Numbered from the stretch's first letter, positions 1 through 9,067 are shown. The stretch is DNA of 64,000 nucleotides from Anaerolineae bacterium (GCA_022841825.1 JALHQT010000005.1:372001-436000), one strand, 5' to 3'. The notes: generated from the letters alone by a model not told the origin. Made by a program: numbers and translations.

Positions 1-587
1 CCCTCATCCTCCCTGGGGCGCTGCAAGCGATGGTGGCGTACCTCGATGCGCATCCCAATGTGGGCGGTGTGACAAGCAAAATGCTCTTCCCGGATGGCAA
101 GCTGCAAAAGAATTGTTCGCGGCTTGCCCAATTTCATGATCTGCTGCTGGATTACACCCTGCTCGGCGCACTGCTGCGCCCGCTGCGCAAAGGACGGCAA
201 GCCGTCATGTGGTATGCCGACTGGGATCGACTGAGCGATCATCCCGTCGAAGTCGCGCCAGACTCGAACCTGATGATGCGCCGGGTACTGGTGGAGCGCC
301 TGGGTGGATACGACGAGCGCTTGAAACTTTACTTTACCGAGGATGACATTTGTCGCCGCATCTGGCAGGCAGGCAGTGAAGTCCACTATGTAGCGGCAGC
401 CGAAATCATCCACGAAGAACATACCAGCGTGAGAAAAGTGCAGCGCATGGCAACGCGCGTGTACTTTGATGACCTGATGACTTACACGCGCATCTGGTGG
501 AGCGCGGGTCATGCGGCGCTGCTGTCCGGGCTGTCATTTCCGACCCGGGCGGCGATGGATGTTGCCCACCGCCTGCGAGGGCAGTAA
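1..587 (+). CDS. Glycosyltransferase family 2, C-terminal part (5' end outside window)
   Basis: The reading frame is open from base 3 and stops with TAA at 585-587, so only the last ~195 residues are present. The visible part starts with LILPGALQAMVAYLDAHP, typical of the middle of rhamnosyl/glucosyl GT2 enzymes, followed by a PDGKLQ strand, the APDSNLMMRR acceptor-side segment and the FTEDDICRR motif, where the ED pair is the usual catalytic-base region. It would transfer a sugar from a nucleotide sugar to an envelope polysaccharide at the inner face of the membrane. A GT9-like gene lies two genes downstream, which fits an envelope glycan neighbourhood. The donor and acceptor cannot be told from this sequence. 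Confidence 0.85.
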   Translation, partial: LILPGALQAMVAYLDAHPNVGGVTSKMLFPDGKLQKNCSRLAQFHDLLLDYTLLGALLRPLRKGRQAVMWYADWDRLSDHPVEVAPDSNLMMRRVLVERLGGYDERLKLYFTEDDICRRIWQAGSEVHYVAAAEIIHEEHTSVRKVQRMATRVYFDDLMTYTRIWWSAGHAALLSGLSFPTRAAMDVAHRLRGQ

Positions 588-686
588 CTCTGTAACGTCC
601 GGGCGCACCATTGCCTCATTCGCCGCGCATAACAACCTTCGCTATACTCTTCTGTATGTGCCCAACAGCCAGCAGGATGAGCGGAT

Positions 687-2513
687 ATGCCGAGCATCTA
701 CATTAGCAACAGCCCCGCCGACCGGGAATTCGCCCGACGTATCGCCCAAACGCTCGTCGCACTTGGTGCTGATGTCTGGGTGGATGTGGTAGACCTACCC
801 AACATCCGCTGGCACAACGATCTGACGACCGGCTTCGAGATGTCCGACGCGATGGTCGTCGTCCTCTCCCCCACTGCCGTTGCCGAGCGCAAGGTCATCA
901 GCGATTGGAACGCCTATTTCGAGCGGCGCAAGCCCGTCGTGCTGGTCACCGATCACGACGACGCCGAGATGGGGATGCAGTTGACCGCTGGGCAGTATGT
1001 CGATTTCTACAGTCAGACCGACGAAGTTGCCACGCGCACCCTGATCGAAACGCTGCGCTTCTACAACGTGCTGCCTGCGACCGCACCGACACTCAGCCCG
1101 CCTGTAGTCATTCCGACGGCGGTCAATCAGGGCGCGACCATCGCCAGCCCTGCCGTCAACCCACAGCCCGCCACCCAGCAGCCGCAGTCGCGCACGCTCG
1201 GCATTCCGGGACTGGGCGCACGCCGCGACGCGGGCATGACGCAGCCTACGGTTGCGCAGGAAACGGCGATGGCGATGAATGCCCAGCAGCGGGCAGCCTC
1301 CGGGCGTTCGCGCTGGCTTGTTCCCGCAATCCTCGGCGTCGTGCTCGCGCTGTTCGCCATCGGTGCGCTGGTCTTCCTCGTCCTGCTGCCACAGAACGAA
1401 CGCGCCAATGCCGAAGCCACCGCCGCCGCCATGAATACGCTCAACGCGCAGTACATCCAGCTCACGGCGGATGCCATCCAGGTCGCAGCCGCCAGCACGC
1501 GCGCCGCCGAGGATGCCGCGCTGTTCGCCACCCAACAGGCAGCAGCGAACGTCGGGGCGGATGCGACGGCGACCGCCAACGCGGTCTTTACGCTCGCCAC
1601 CCAGAACGCGCTCCAGGCGACCCAACAGGTGTTAAGCGTGGCAATGGCGGCGACCGCCACCGCCGATGCCTTCTTCCAGGATGCTGCGGAACTCGGCGCA
1701 CTGCAAGCAACGTTGAGCGCGCAGCAGGCGGCAGATCGCGGTGTGGCACCCGCCAACGCGCCGACCACCCATCGCTTCGCCAACCAGAGTCTGATCTTCA
1801 ACCTTCAGCGCGAGTGGTTCATCAACAACTATGTCGTCCGCCTGTGGCAGGACCCGACCGCGATGTATCAGGCGCTGACGATTGACCGCGCCGGTCAGCC
1901 CCGCATCCAGCTCGACAGCATGATCGGCGGGCGCGTGGACGACCTGACCAGCACAGACATCACGGGCGAGGGCAACCCGGATGTCATCTACGAGATCGCC
2001 TTCGCAGGCAGCGACCCACGCTGCTCAGTCATCGTCTACGACCTGGGGGCGCAGGCGGCGACTCGCATCGCCGAGACGCCCTCAGGCATGTGTGGCGCGC
2101 GCTTCTCAGACCTGGACAATGACAACACGCGCGAGCTGATCGTCAACGATCCGGCATTTGTCAATCAGTTCTGCGGCGTTGAAGTCTCGCCGCTGGTGGA
2201 AGTCGTGCTGGAATACAACCGGTCACAGCGCCGCTTCATCCCACAAAGTGCGCTTTTCCCCGATTACTACGAAGCGCAGGCGCAGAGCTACCTGGCGCGC
2301 GTCGATATGCCCGCGCTGCTGACGGCGCAGGCGCAGGCGAACGAACTGGGCAGCGCCAAATGTACGGTGCTGGGGGTGGTGCTGCCCTATCTGTACGGCG
2401 GAATGATCAACGAGGGATGGACGACGCTGCGGCAGTATTACACATTCGCGGATGTGGCGCAGTTCCAGGCGCGGGTGAACGAGATCTTCACGACCAGCCC
2501 GTTCTGTAAGTGA
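687..2513 (+). CDS. TIR-domain membrane protein with Ala/Thr-rich stalk
   Basis: The 608-residue product has an N-terminal TIR domain (about 1-130, beginning MPSIYISNSPADREFARR), a Pro/Gln-rich linker, one membrane helix at about 209-233, a long Ala/Thr/Gln-rich stalk (about 235-345, with repeated ATANA-type words) and a C-terminal globular domain (about 355-608) containing several cysteines and DLDNDN/DITGEGNPD words like FG-GAP/VCBS calcium loops. The topology puts TIR in the cytoplasm and the C-terminal domain outside. TIR domains either scaffold signalling or hydrolyse NAD; Glu79 after Trp74 is near the place of the NADase glutamate, but the spacing is not canonical, so activity is open. 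No partner defence gene is next to it. The stop overlaps the GTG start of the next gene by 4 bp. Confidence 0.8.
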   Translation: MPSIYISNSPADREFARRIAQTLVALGADVWVDVVDLPNIRWHNDLTTGFEMSDAMVVVLSPTAVAERKVISDWNAYFERRKPVVLVTDHDDAEMGMQLTAGQYVDFYSQTDEVATRTLIETLRFYNVLPATAPTLSPPVVIPTAVNQGATIASPAVNPQPATQQPQSRTLGIPGLGARRDAGMTQPTVAQETAMAMNAQQRAASGRSRWLVPAILGVVLALFAIGALVFLVLLPQNERANAEATAAAMNTLNAQYIQLTADAIQVAAASTRAAEDAALFATQQAAANVGADATATANAVFTLATQNALQATQQVLSVAMAATATADAFFQDAAELGALQATLSAQQAADRGVAPANAPTTHRFANQSLIFNLQREWFINNYVVRLWQDPTAMYQALTIDRAGQPRIQLDSMIGGRVDDLTSTDITGEGNPDVIYEIAFAGSDPRCSVIVYDLGAQAATRIAETPSGMCGARFSDLDNDNTRELIVNDPAFVNQFCGVEVSPLVEVVLEYNRSQRRFIPQSALFPDYYEAQAQSYLARVDMPALLTAQAQANELGSAKCTVLGVVLPYLYGGMINEGWTTLRQYYTFADVAQFQARVNEIFTTSPFCK

Positions 2514-3547
2514 AATACGATCGTATCCTCCTCTACCTCCCCTGCTGCATCGGCGATGTGGTGCTGGCGACGGCGACGCTCACCGCACTGCGCCGCGCCT
2601 ACCCGAATGCGCATATCACCTGGGCGGTCGGCGGCTGGTCGAAGGCGGCGGTCGAAGGACATCCCGCGCTCAACACACTCCTCGACACCGGCAGGAAGGC
2701 GCTGCCCGTCAAATCCGCACGCGGCTTCGCCGAAACGGTTCGTCTGCTGCGCGGTGGGCGCTATCACCTGCTCGTCTCGCTCGTGCGCTCGCCCCTCATG
2801 AGTGCCGCCGCGCTCCTCAGCGGCATCCCCACCCGCGCGGGCATCGACAGCGGCGGACGCGGCTTCGGCTACACCCACCGCGCGAAGATCGACCCCACCC
2901 ACCCGCGCCATGAAGCCGAGGTCTACCTCGATGTCGCGCGCGCCCTGGGAATCGATACCCAGGGCTGTTATGCCAATGTGCCTGTCCCGGACTCAGAGCG
3001 TGGCATCGCGGCGCGACACGGCGTGCAGGGGCGCTACCTGGTCGTCAACCCGACGGGCGGTCGCAACCCCGGCATGATCATGGACATCAAACGCTATCCG
3101 CCCACGCAGATGGCGGCGTTGGCGGAGCGCCTGGCGGCGCAGCTCGACGCGCAGATTGTCGTGCTGGGAGGACCGGGCGATGCCGAAATCGTGACACAGA
3201 TGGGGGCTGCGATTCGCCAGCCTGTGACCACGTTCGTGGGGGCGCTGAGTTTCGGGCAGATCGCGGCGCTGGCGGCGGAATCGGTGCTCTACCTGGGCAA
3301 TGACACCGGACTGACGCATTACGCGGCGGCGGCAGGCGCAAAAACCGTCATGATCCTGGGACCCAGCGATCCGGCACGCTACGCGCCATTCACGCCCAAC
3401 AGCCTCGCGCTCTGGAAGATGACGGCGCTCCCCGGCGGCGGCGTCGCGGGCGGCGCACCGCGCGGCTTCGATTGGGGGACAGACGGGATTACGGTGGATG
3501 AGGCGGAAGCGGAAATCACTCGCTTCCTGCGCCGCGTGAGCGGATGA
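2510..3547 (+). CDS. Glycosyltransferase family 9 (heptosyltransferase-like)
   Basis: The 345-residue product starts at a GTG that overlaps the previous stop (GTGA), which suggests translational coupling to the TIR gene. The N-terminus (ILLYLPCCIGDVVLATATL) is the first Rossmann strand of ADP-heptose:LPS heptosyltransferases, and the C-terminal half carries the family signature LYLGNDTGLTHYAAAAGA followed by ILGPSDPARYAPF at about residues 260-295. These enzymes add a heptose or related sugar to an envelope acceptor on the cytoplasmic face. As Chloroflexota generally lack LPS, the acceptor is probably another glycolipid or polysaccharide; that is inference. Length is normal for the family. 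Confidence 0.87.
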   Translation: MKYDRILLYLPCCIGDVVLATATLTALRRAYPNAHITWAVGGWSKAAVEGHPALNTLLDTGRKALPVKSARGFAETVRLLRGGRYHLLVSLVRSPLMSAAALLSGIPTRAGIDSGGRGFGYTHRAKIDPTHPRHEAEVYLDVARALGIDTQGCYANVPVPDSERGIAARHGVQGRYLVVNPTGGRNPGMIMDIKRYPPTQMAALAERLAAQLDAQIVVLGGPGDAEIVTQMGAAIRQPVTTFVGALSFGQIAALAAESVLYLGNDTGLTHYAAAAGAKTVMILGPSDPARYAPFTPNSLALWKMTALPGGGVAGGAPRGFDWGTDGITVDEAEAEITRFLRRVSG

Positions 3548-3947
3548 TTTCGCTCAGGCGCTCGCGGATGGTCTGCGTGCGCGGTGCTTCCGTCAGGTCG
3601 GCGTTCACCGACTCTTCCAGCGAATTCAGCGCACGCTCTGCCTCATGCACTGCCTGTTCGCTGATCCTGGCGGATGCCCGCAGCAGCATCTCCAGGGCAT
3701 CGCGCAGGTTGCTGCCGCGAAACGCATCACGCACAGCGTCCGCCTTCGCTGCGATCAACCGTACGCGCGTCTTACCCGTCTCGCCGCTCAACACATACAC
3801 ATGCCCGATGTTCCCGCGCAGCACAATATGCACCGGCGCTTCGCGCAGACTGATGACTTGATCTTCCGGCAGCAGCCGACGTCGAATCGCCTCAGCCACT
3901 TCCGCGCGTGGAGCATCGACAATGGTGGATTGATCGAACATCAGCAT
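3516..3947 (-). CDS. Hypothetical protein (143 aa)
   Basis: I do not recognise this protein. It is acidic and basic in alternation, with a beta-rich first half (about 5-75, VHIVLRGNIGHVYVLSG) and a helical second half (about 80-143) that could form a coiled coil. It has no signal peptide or membrane helix. Its last 32 bases overlap the 3' end of the GT9 gene tail-to-tail. It stands alone on the minus strand, about 115 bases from the pyruvate-kinase-like gene, which also runs minus. The N-terminal MLMFDQSTIVDAP is a plausible start; ATG is used. Confidence 0.6.
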   Translation of the reverse strand: MLMFDQSTIVDAPRAEVAEAIRRRLLPEDQVISLREAPVHIVLRGNIGHVYVLSGETGKTRVRLIAAKADAVRDAFRGSNLRDALEMLLRASARISEQAVHEAERALNSLEESVNADLTEAPRTQTIRERLSEIIRSRGAGSE

Positions 3948-4061
3948 AAAGTTTTCCTAAAGACCACTACACCTTAGAGGATCAACTTTAATTTTACGCC
4001 AACGCACCTGGGGCTTCAGTAAGCCGTTATGAATATTTCCTGAACTTCACGTCGTCACACC

Positions 4062-5552
4062 CTACACATCCATCCACGACCGCAGCGCACGGAGCTGCGC
4101 ACGCTTCTTGATCTGATGCCCTTCCATGCGTCGCAGCACGTCATCCAGCAGCGTGACCGCATCAGCGATATAGTCGCCCTTGTTCAGCATCACGCAGTCG
4201 GCGCGCGCGCTCATCGCTGCATCTGTCACTTCGGCGCGGCTCGGTCGCCCCTTCTTGACTGCGCTCTCCAGAACCTGCGTCGCCCAGATGACGGGCACAT
4301 GCGCGGCTTCGCACACCCACAACAGTTCTTCCTGCATCTCCGCCATCCGCTCAAACCCGATCTCTACCGCTAGGTCGCCGCGTGCGATCATCAGCCCGAA
4401 CGGCTGTTTTCCCGCTGCCTGGATCAGGATCTCCGGGAGGTTGCGCACCGCGCGCTGGGTCTCGATCTTGGCGACTATCCCAAGCTCGCGCACTTTTTCC
4501 GGCGAAAGACGCTTCGCAAGTTCGCGCTGGAGCAGCGCCACATCTTCCCCCGCCTGCACAAACGAGTAGCCGATCAGGTCGGCATGATGAGCGACGAAAT
4601 CGAGCGCATCCAGGTCGTCGTCGGTCAGGGGATTGAGAGTCAAATCGCTGTCGGGGAAGTTCAGCCCCTTTTCACCGCGCAGTTTGAAGCCGTCCGGTTC
4701 CGCCTGGGTGACGCGCAGGACAATCCCCTCCGGCAGGATGCGTTCGACTTCTGTCCCCAGCTTGCCATCGTCGAACCACACGCGATGCCCCACCTTCACC
4801 TGGTCGAGGGCTTCAGTCAGCAGGCTGTGGACTTGCAGCGGAAAGTCACGATGCGGTGTCGGTGCTGCCCGCGTCAGCAGAATGGTCTCCCCTACTGTTA
4901 CACGATGCTTGTCGGGCACGATCAGCGCCCCGGTGCGCGCCTTCGGACCCCCAAGATCCATATGTATGCGGCAGCGAAAACCCGTCTCCTGTTCGGCGCG
5001 ACCGATGTGGTCAATCATCCGCTGCCACGCTTCCGGGCTATCATGCGCGCAGTTGATGCGTGCGACATCCATACCGCGCTCCACAAGGGTGCGAATGAGC
5101 GCGTAGTCGTCCGCCGCCTGCGCAGGCATCGTCACCATAATGCGCACGCGCCGACCCCGCCGGGTCTCGCCAAACAGGCGCTCAATCTGCCGACGCAGCG
5201 CGCGGTCGCCGCGCAGAAATCGGTTCATCGGTGGGTGCAGGGCACCCGTACTTTGCCCCACCAGAGCGCTAAGTGTGGCGATGACCGCGTCCAGGCTCGC
5301 CAACACATGAGACTCGCTGCGCCCTAACGAGGACAGCCCCCAGGGCGTCAGCGCCTGCTGAAGTTCGCGTACATCGCGCCGTCGCAGCGCCAGATATTGT
5401 GCAAGGTTGACCGCACTGGCGCAGAAATCGCGCCGTTCGATGCTGGGACGCCAGCGTTCAAAACGCTGCTGTCCTTCGCGCGTCACCTCCGCGCGCAACG
5501 CCTGCATTTTCGCCAGCAGCTCCGCCGCGTCTTCCCGACGTGTCTCTCGCAT
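4062..5552 (-). CDS. Pyruvate-kinase-like enzyme with N-terminal extension and no C-terminal domain
   Basis: The 496-residue product has a ~135-residue helical N-terminal extension, then a pyruvate kinase barrel: VRIMVTMPAQAADDYALIR and GMDVARINCAHDSPEAW (first strands), MDLGGPKARTG, a B-domain-like insertion, GYSFVQAGEDV, the catalytic-lysine strand VAKIETQRAVRNLPEI, ARGDLAVEIGFERM and WATQVLESAVKKGRPSRAEVTDAA. It ends soon after the barrel, so the C-terminal allosteric domain of classical pyruvate kinase is missing. The family moves phosphate between phosphoenolpyruvate and ADP; whether this variant does so, and how it would be regulated, is unknown. Similar extended PK-like proteins occur in other bacteria beside a canonical enzyme. 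ATG start at 5552, single gene. Confidence 0.8.
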   Translation of the reverse strand: MRETRREDAAELLAKMQALRAEVTREGQQRFERWRPSIERRDFCASAVNLAQYLALRRRDVRELQQALTPWGLSSLGRSESHVLASLDAVIATLSALVGQSTGALHPPMNRFLRGDRALRRQIERLFGETRRGRRVRIMVTMPAQAADDYALIRTLVERGMDVARINCAHDSPEAWQRMIDHIGRAEQETGFRCRIHMDLGGPKARTGALIVPDKHRVTVGETILLTRAAPTPHRDFPLQVHSLLTEALDQVKVGHRVWFDDGKLGTEVERILPEGIVLRVTQAEPDGFKLRGEKGLNFPDSDLTLNPLTDDDLDALDFVAHHADLIGYSFVQAGEDVALLQRELAKRLSPEKVRELGIVAKIETQRAVRNLPEILIQAAGKQPFGLMIARGDLAVEIGFERMAEMQEELLWVCEAAHVPVIWATQVLESAVKKGRPSRAEVTDAAMSARADCVMLNKGDYIADAVTLLDDVLRRMEGHQIKKRAQLRALRSWMDV

Positions 5553-5634
5553 AATTCATCATGCCCCTGAGTCGTTTGCAGGGGGGATTATAGCGCCAAT
5601 ATCAAGGTTGCGAGGGGGGTTAACAATCGCCGCG

Positions 5635-5922
5635 TTACAAACCGCGCAGGCGGCTGATCAGGCGCTGGACGATACCCTTGCGCTCCTGCACCTTTTCGGG
5701 GTTCATGCGCTTTTGCTGTACCTGTTGGCGCAGGAGGTGCTGCAACCGCCCAGTCTCCTGGATGATGATCGCCTGATGGACGATCTCATCATCAACGAGA
5801 TACCACCCGTTCCCCAGGTAGCGCATAGAAGGCTTGCGCAGGTAACAGGTGCGGTAAGACTCAACATAACTCTCGATGATGTCACGTGAGGTTATCGTTA
5901 GGGTCGGATCAAGCACACTCAT
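5635..5922 (-). CDS. Small conserved hypothetical protein, paralogue A
   Basis: This is one of two tandem related small genes (the other is at 6056-6325). Shared features, in order: a 14-16 residue lead, an E-Y/S-x-E/H-Y-R helix, the aromatic strand PSMRYLGNGWYLVDDE, a helix IVHQAIIIQETGRLQHLL and the identical ending RLISRLR-x-L. The start is chosen at the internal ATG at 5922 because its length then matches the paralogue; an upstream in-frame ATG at 5967 would add 15 residues without a visible ribosome site. There are no membrane segments. The function is not recognised. Confidence 0.6.
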   Translation of the reverse strand: MSVLDPTLTITSRDIIESYVESYRTCYLRKPSMRYLGNGWYLVDDEIVHQAIIIQETGRLQHLLRQQVQQKRMNPEKVQERKGIVQRLISRLRGL

Positions 5923-6055
5923 CGGGCGCAATCTCTTGGTAAGCAGCTTCGTTGGTTTAATTATCATCTGAGATCTACGCCAGAACTCTATGGGAATTGA
6001 GAGGTGTTATGAAAAATTCGTAAAGGGGGCGTGGCTGCCCCCACTGTCATGCGTG

Positions 6056-6325
6056 CTAGAGGTTACGCAAACGCGAGATCAGGCGGTGAATGACGCTCTT
6101 ATCCGCCTTCAGGAGGGTCTGCTTCTGTGCCATTTCGCGCAAGCGAGCGATTTCCTGGACGAGCACGTTGTGATGGACGGCTTCGTTATTGACGAAATAC
6201 CAGTAGTTGCCCGCGTAGCGCACGGAGGGTTCGCGCCCATTGACCGACTTATAGGCATGGCGATAGTTCTCGACCACATGGCGAGGAGGAAGAGCTGTTT
6301 CCTCACGTACCCGCTGTTGAATCAT
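6056..6325 (-). CDS. Small conserved hypothetical protein, paralogue B
   Basis: The 89-residue product is the paralogue of the gene at 5635-5922. It aligns along its length: VVENYRHAYKSVNGREPSVR, then YAGNYWYFVNNEAVHHNVLV, then EIARLREMAQKQ and the shared tail VIHRLISRLRNL. The conserved aromatic strand (Y-x-G-N-x-W-Y-x-V-x-x-E) suggests a small compact fold rather than a random reading frame. The two genes point the same way, separated by about 130 bases, consistent with tandem duplication. No domain family is recognised. Confidence 0.65.
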   Translation of the reverse strand: MIQQRVREETALPPRHVVENYRHAYKSVNGREPSVRYAGNYWYFVNNEAVHHNVLVQEIARLREMAQKQTLLKADKSVIHRLISRLRNL

Positions 6326-6597
6326 CGCAATACCCTCGTCGCTTTCAACGTCCGACGCTTACTTACAGCCTATGCCGTAAACACTTCGCGAAACCCGTAA
6401 AATGAAGTTGAGGTTTCTAGACAAAACATTTATCAATTTCAACAGAACACAATATACGTCAAACAGACTTCTAATCCGAGTAGGACAAAAGTCATCCCTA
6501 CCCCACGCCTCAACGCAAATCAAATGTTTTTCTAGCCAAGTAAACAACCCGCATGGTGTTATCATTGGCAGCGAGGGACTCATCAGAAGGTGGGCTT

Positions 6598-8436
6598 ATG
6601 TCTAAAGTATTCCTACAGCGCGTCATGTTCATCGCCATCGCGCTGGCAAGCGTCCTGATCATCCCGCAGCAACGCGCCTACGCGCAGACGGCTTCCATGA
6701 ACGTCAATCCTGGGTCGCAGACGGTCAACGTCGGCGACTCGTTCAGTGTGACGATTGGCGTCAACCCCGGCGGTGTGACCATCAACGGCGCGTCCATCGT
6801 GCTGGACTTCAACCCTGCGCATGTGCAGGTGACTGGCACGACGGTCGGCACAACCCTCCCCGTCCCCGTCGGACCGACGGTCAATAACACGACCGGCGTG
6901 CTCGATTATGCGGCAGCGCTCTTCAGCGGCTCCGTCAACACGCCATTCACGTTGATCACCATCAACTTCAGCGCTATTGCGCCTGCAACCAATTCGCCGC
7001 TGACCATCCGCCGATCAGGTTTCCCGATCAGCCAGGTCACACGCTTCCCGGACGCCGTTGACATCCTCGCGACCGTGAGCAGCGGCACCATCACCATCAC
7101 GGGACCGACGCCCACACCAACCAACACGCCCACCAACACGCCGGTGCCACCCACGCCCACCAATACCCCAGTGCCGCCGCCCACCAACACGCCTACTCCG
7201 GTGCCGCCGACCAATACGCCAACCAACACCCCGATCCCGCCCACGCCAACCAATACGCCGACCCAAACCCTAACGCCGACCCAGACCCTCACGCCAACGG
7301 CAACGCTCACCCCCACACCGACCAACACGGTCGGACCCGGCACGCCCACCAACACCCCGCTGCCGCCCACAGCAACGCCGACACTGACGCCGACCCCCAC
7401 CAATACATCGATGCCGACCAATACGCCTGTCCCCGGTGTACCCACCAACACTCCCGTGCCTGGTGTGCCCACCAATACGCCTGTCCCTGGTGTGCCCACC
7501 AATACTCCGGTGCCCGGCGTACCCACCAATACCCCGGTGCCAGGTGCGCCCACCAATACCCCCGCGCCGGGCGGCGGCAGCACGAGCGGAGGACTTCCAC
7601 CCTTCTGCCCCGACTTCAGCGGAACGACCAATACCGTCGTGCGCGCCTCCATCCCGCCCAACACCGCGACTTCACCGGGACGCACGGTCAATATCTACTG
7701 CCGCATTCTCAGCATTCCAGCCGAAATCTCTGTGCCCAACGAGACGATTCTTGCCGCGGTTGAGGTGTTCGCGCTTTCGACTGATGGTCAGGTATCCGTG
7801 ACGGTCTTCAATAACCCGATGCGCGTCTGCCTGCTGGGGACGGGCAGCATCCTCTTCCGCGATGCCAATGGCGCGCCGCGCATCACGCGCGAGCTGGGCG
7901 GCTTCCTGTCCAGCGGCTATACCTGCACGGACATCCCCAACGCGGGCACGGTCATCCTAGTCGCGCGCGCGGGTGTCGTCCAACCCACACCGACGCCGCC
8001 CAGCGCGTCAGGGCTGACGCATGTCGTCCAGCGCGGTGAAAACCTCTTCAGAATATCGCTGCGCTATGGCGTCTCGCTGAATGCACTGGCGGCGATCAAC
8101 GGCATACGTAACCCGGCGCTGATCTTTGTCGGGCAGGTGCTGGTCATTCCGACGGGCGGATCTGTCCCCGCACCCACGGCGACTCCAACCCGCATCACGC
8201 CGTCCGCAACGCCGACGCGCGCCGCAGCGACGGCGACGCCAACCCGCAGCGTGCCAGGTGCGACGGTGACGCCCACGCCCATCTTCCAGCGCACACACAT
8301 TGTGCAGCCCGGCGAGAATCTGTTCAGAATATCGCTGCGTTATGGCATAGATTGGCGTGTGGTGGCGGCGGCAAACAATATCGCCAACCCGCGTTTGATC
8401 TTCCCTGGTCAGGTGTTGATCATCCCGAACCCATAG
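6598..8436 (+). CDS. Secreted cohesin-like protein with Pro/Thr linker and two LysM domains
   Basis: The start is placed at 6598 because MSKVFLQRVMFIAIALASVLI followed by RAYAQ is a clean signal peptide, preceded by an AGAAGG ribosome site; an ATG 45 bases upstream gives a worse leader. After cleavage comes a cohesin-like beta domain (about 30-165; NPGSQTVNVGDSFSVTIGVN and SIVLDFNPAHVQV), a Pro/Thr/Asn linker (about 170-331) that ends in five tandem 9-residue TPVPGVPTN units, a ~140-residue beta domain with cysteines, LysM 1 (about 474-519, HVVQRGENLFRISLRYGVS), a second Pro/Thr linker, and LysM 2 (about 565-612). LysM domains bind N-acetylglucosamine polymers such as peptidoglycan. It is probably a cell-surface adhesive or scaffold protein. 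Confidence 0.85.
   Translation: MSKVFLQRVMFIAIALASVLIIPQQRAYAQTASMNVNPGSQTVNVGDSFSVTIGVNPGGVTINGASIVLDFNPAHVQVTGTTVGTTLPVPVGPTVNNTTGVLDYAAALFSGSVNTPFTLITINFSAIAPATNSPLTIRRSGFPISQVTRFPDAVDILATVSSGTITITGPTPTPTNTPTNTPVPPTPTNTPVPPPTNTPTPVPPTNTPTNTPIPPTPTNTPTQTLTPTQTLTPTATLTPTPTNTVGPGTPTNTPLPPTATPTLTPTPTNTSMPTNTPVPGVPTNTPVPGVPTNTPVPGVPTNTPVPGVPTNTPVPGAPTNTPAPGGGSTSGGLPPFCPDFSGTTNTVVRASIPPNTATSPGRTVNIYCRILSIPAEISVPNETILAAVEVFALSTDGQVSVTVFNNPMRVCLLGTGSILFRDANGAPRITRELGGFLSSGYTCTDIPNAGTVILVARAGVVQPTPTPPSASGLTHVVQRGENLFRISLRYGVSLNALAAINGIRNPALIFVGQVLVIPTGGSVPAPTATPTRITPSATPTRAAATATPTRSVPGATVTPTPIFQRTHIVQPGENLFRISLRYGIDWRVVAAANNIANPRLIFPGQVLIIPNP
7431..7566 (+). repeat. In-gene 27-bp tandem repeat encoding TPVPGVPTN
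   Basis: Five near-identical 27-base units, each encoding TPVPGVPTN or TPVPGAPTN, run in frame inside the linker of the LysM protein. Third-position differences between units show they are not brand-new copies. Such repeats change length by slippage and so vary the reach of the linker between strains. Confidence 0.8.
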
Positions 8437-8460
8437 GGGCATAAGGGCGCGCGAATGGCT

Positions 8461-8964
8461 TCACGCCGTCACGCGCTCGACGAGTTCGGCTTGATAGGGT
8501 GCCAGTTCCTGGCGCAGGCGGTCGATCCGCTTGTCGGAATCGCGCAGTTGGAGGACGAGCGCCGCATGACCGGTTTGCAGGCGCTCGGTGAGCAGCGCGA
8601 TTTCCGACGAATTCAACTGGGTGTCGATCAGATTAGTGGCAATACGCCCGGTCGCACTGCCAATCAACCCGCCGAACAGCGCGCCAACCCCTATCGCGAC
8701 GATCGGTCCGACACCGGGGAGCGCCAGCGCGCCAAGCTGGACGACGCCGAGCGCAGCAAGCGCCGCGCCGAACGTGCCGCCCGCCGCGCCGCCTTCTTCG
8801 GGACCCAACTCGTCATCCACCATCACCAGTTCGCCCGTCGTCGCGCGGGTGAGCGCCAGCGCATGCTGAATGCGCAGTTCCGGCAGGGTCATCAGATGGT
8901 CAAGGGCTTTTCCCAGATGGGTGCGTGATGGGAAGAAAGCGACAATGAAATTGCGCTGGGTCAT
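8461..8964 (-). CDS. DUF1269-like glycine-zipper protein
   Basis: The start is placed at 8964 (MTQRNFIVAFFPSRTHLGKAL), since a GGAG site lies 9 bases upstream; an upstream ATG at 8997 would add 11 residues. The 167-residue product has a ferredoxin-like N-terminal part, the EEGGAAGGTFGAALAALG and GPIVAIGVGALFGGLIGSATG glycine-rich hydrophobic segments (about 60-125), and a C-terminal alpha/beta part. The pattern is that of DUF1269/general-stress-protein-17M-like proteins, in which glycine zippers insert in or near the membrane. Its role is unknown. It faces the LysM gene tail-to-tail with a 24-base gap. Confidence 0.65.
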   Translation of the reverse strand: MTQRNFIVAFFPSRTHLGKALDHLMTLPELRIQHALALTRATTGELVMVDDELGPEEGGAAGGTFGAALAALGVVQLGALALPGVGPIVAIGVGALFGGLIGSATGRIATNLIDTQLNSSEIALLTERLQTGHAALVLQLRDSDKRIDRLRQELAPYQAELVERVTA

Positions 8965-9067
8965 CGCGTATTCTCCACAGCCAAAATACGCACCCATTGT
9001 AGAGATATTCGAGACAGAAATACATTAACGTTCCAAAGCTTGCGAAGTTTTAACCTTCAGCCTCTCG

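Noticed and set aside
687-3547. TIR gene as part of an antiphage defence system
   Set aside because: No Thoeris, CBASS or prophage-type partner gene is adjacent; the neighbours are glycosyltransferases.
7107-7590. CRISPR-like regular repeats
   Set aside because: The regularity is a coding Pro/Thr linker with in-frame 9-residue units; there are no unique spacers or cas genes.
6906-7691. Gly/Val-repeat protein on the minus strand
   Set aside because: It is the complement of the Pro/Thr linker of the LysM protein gene.
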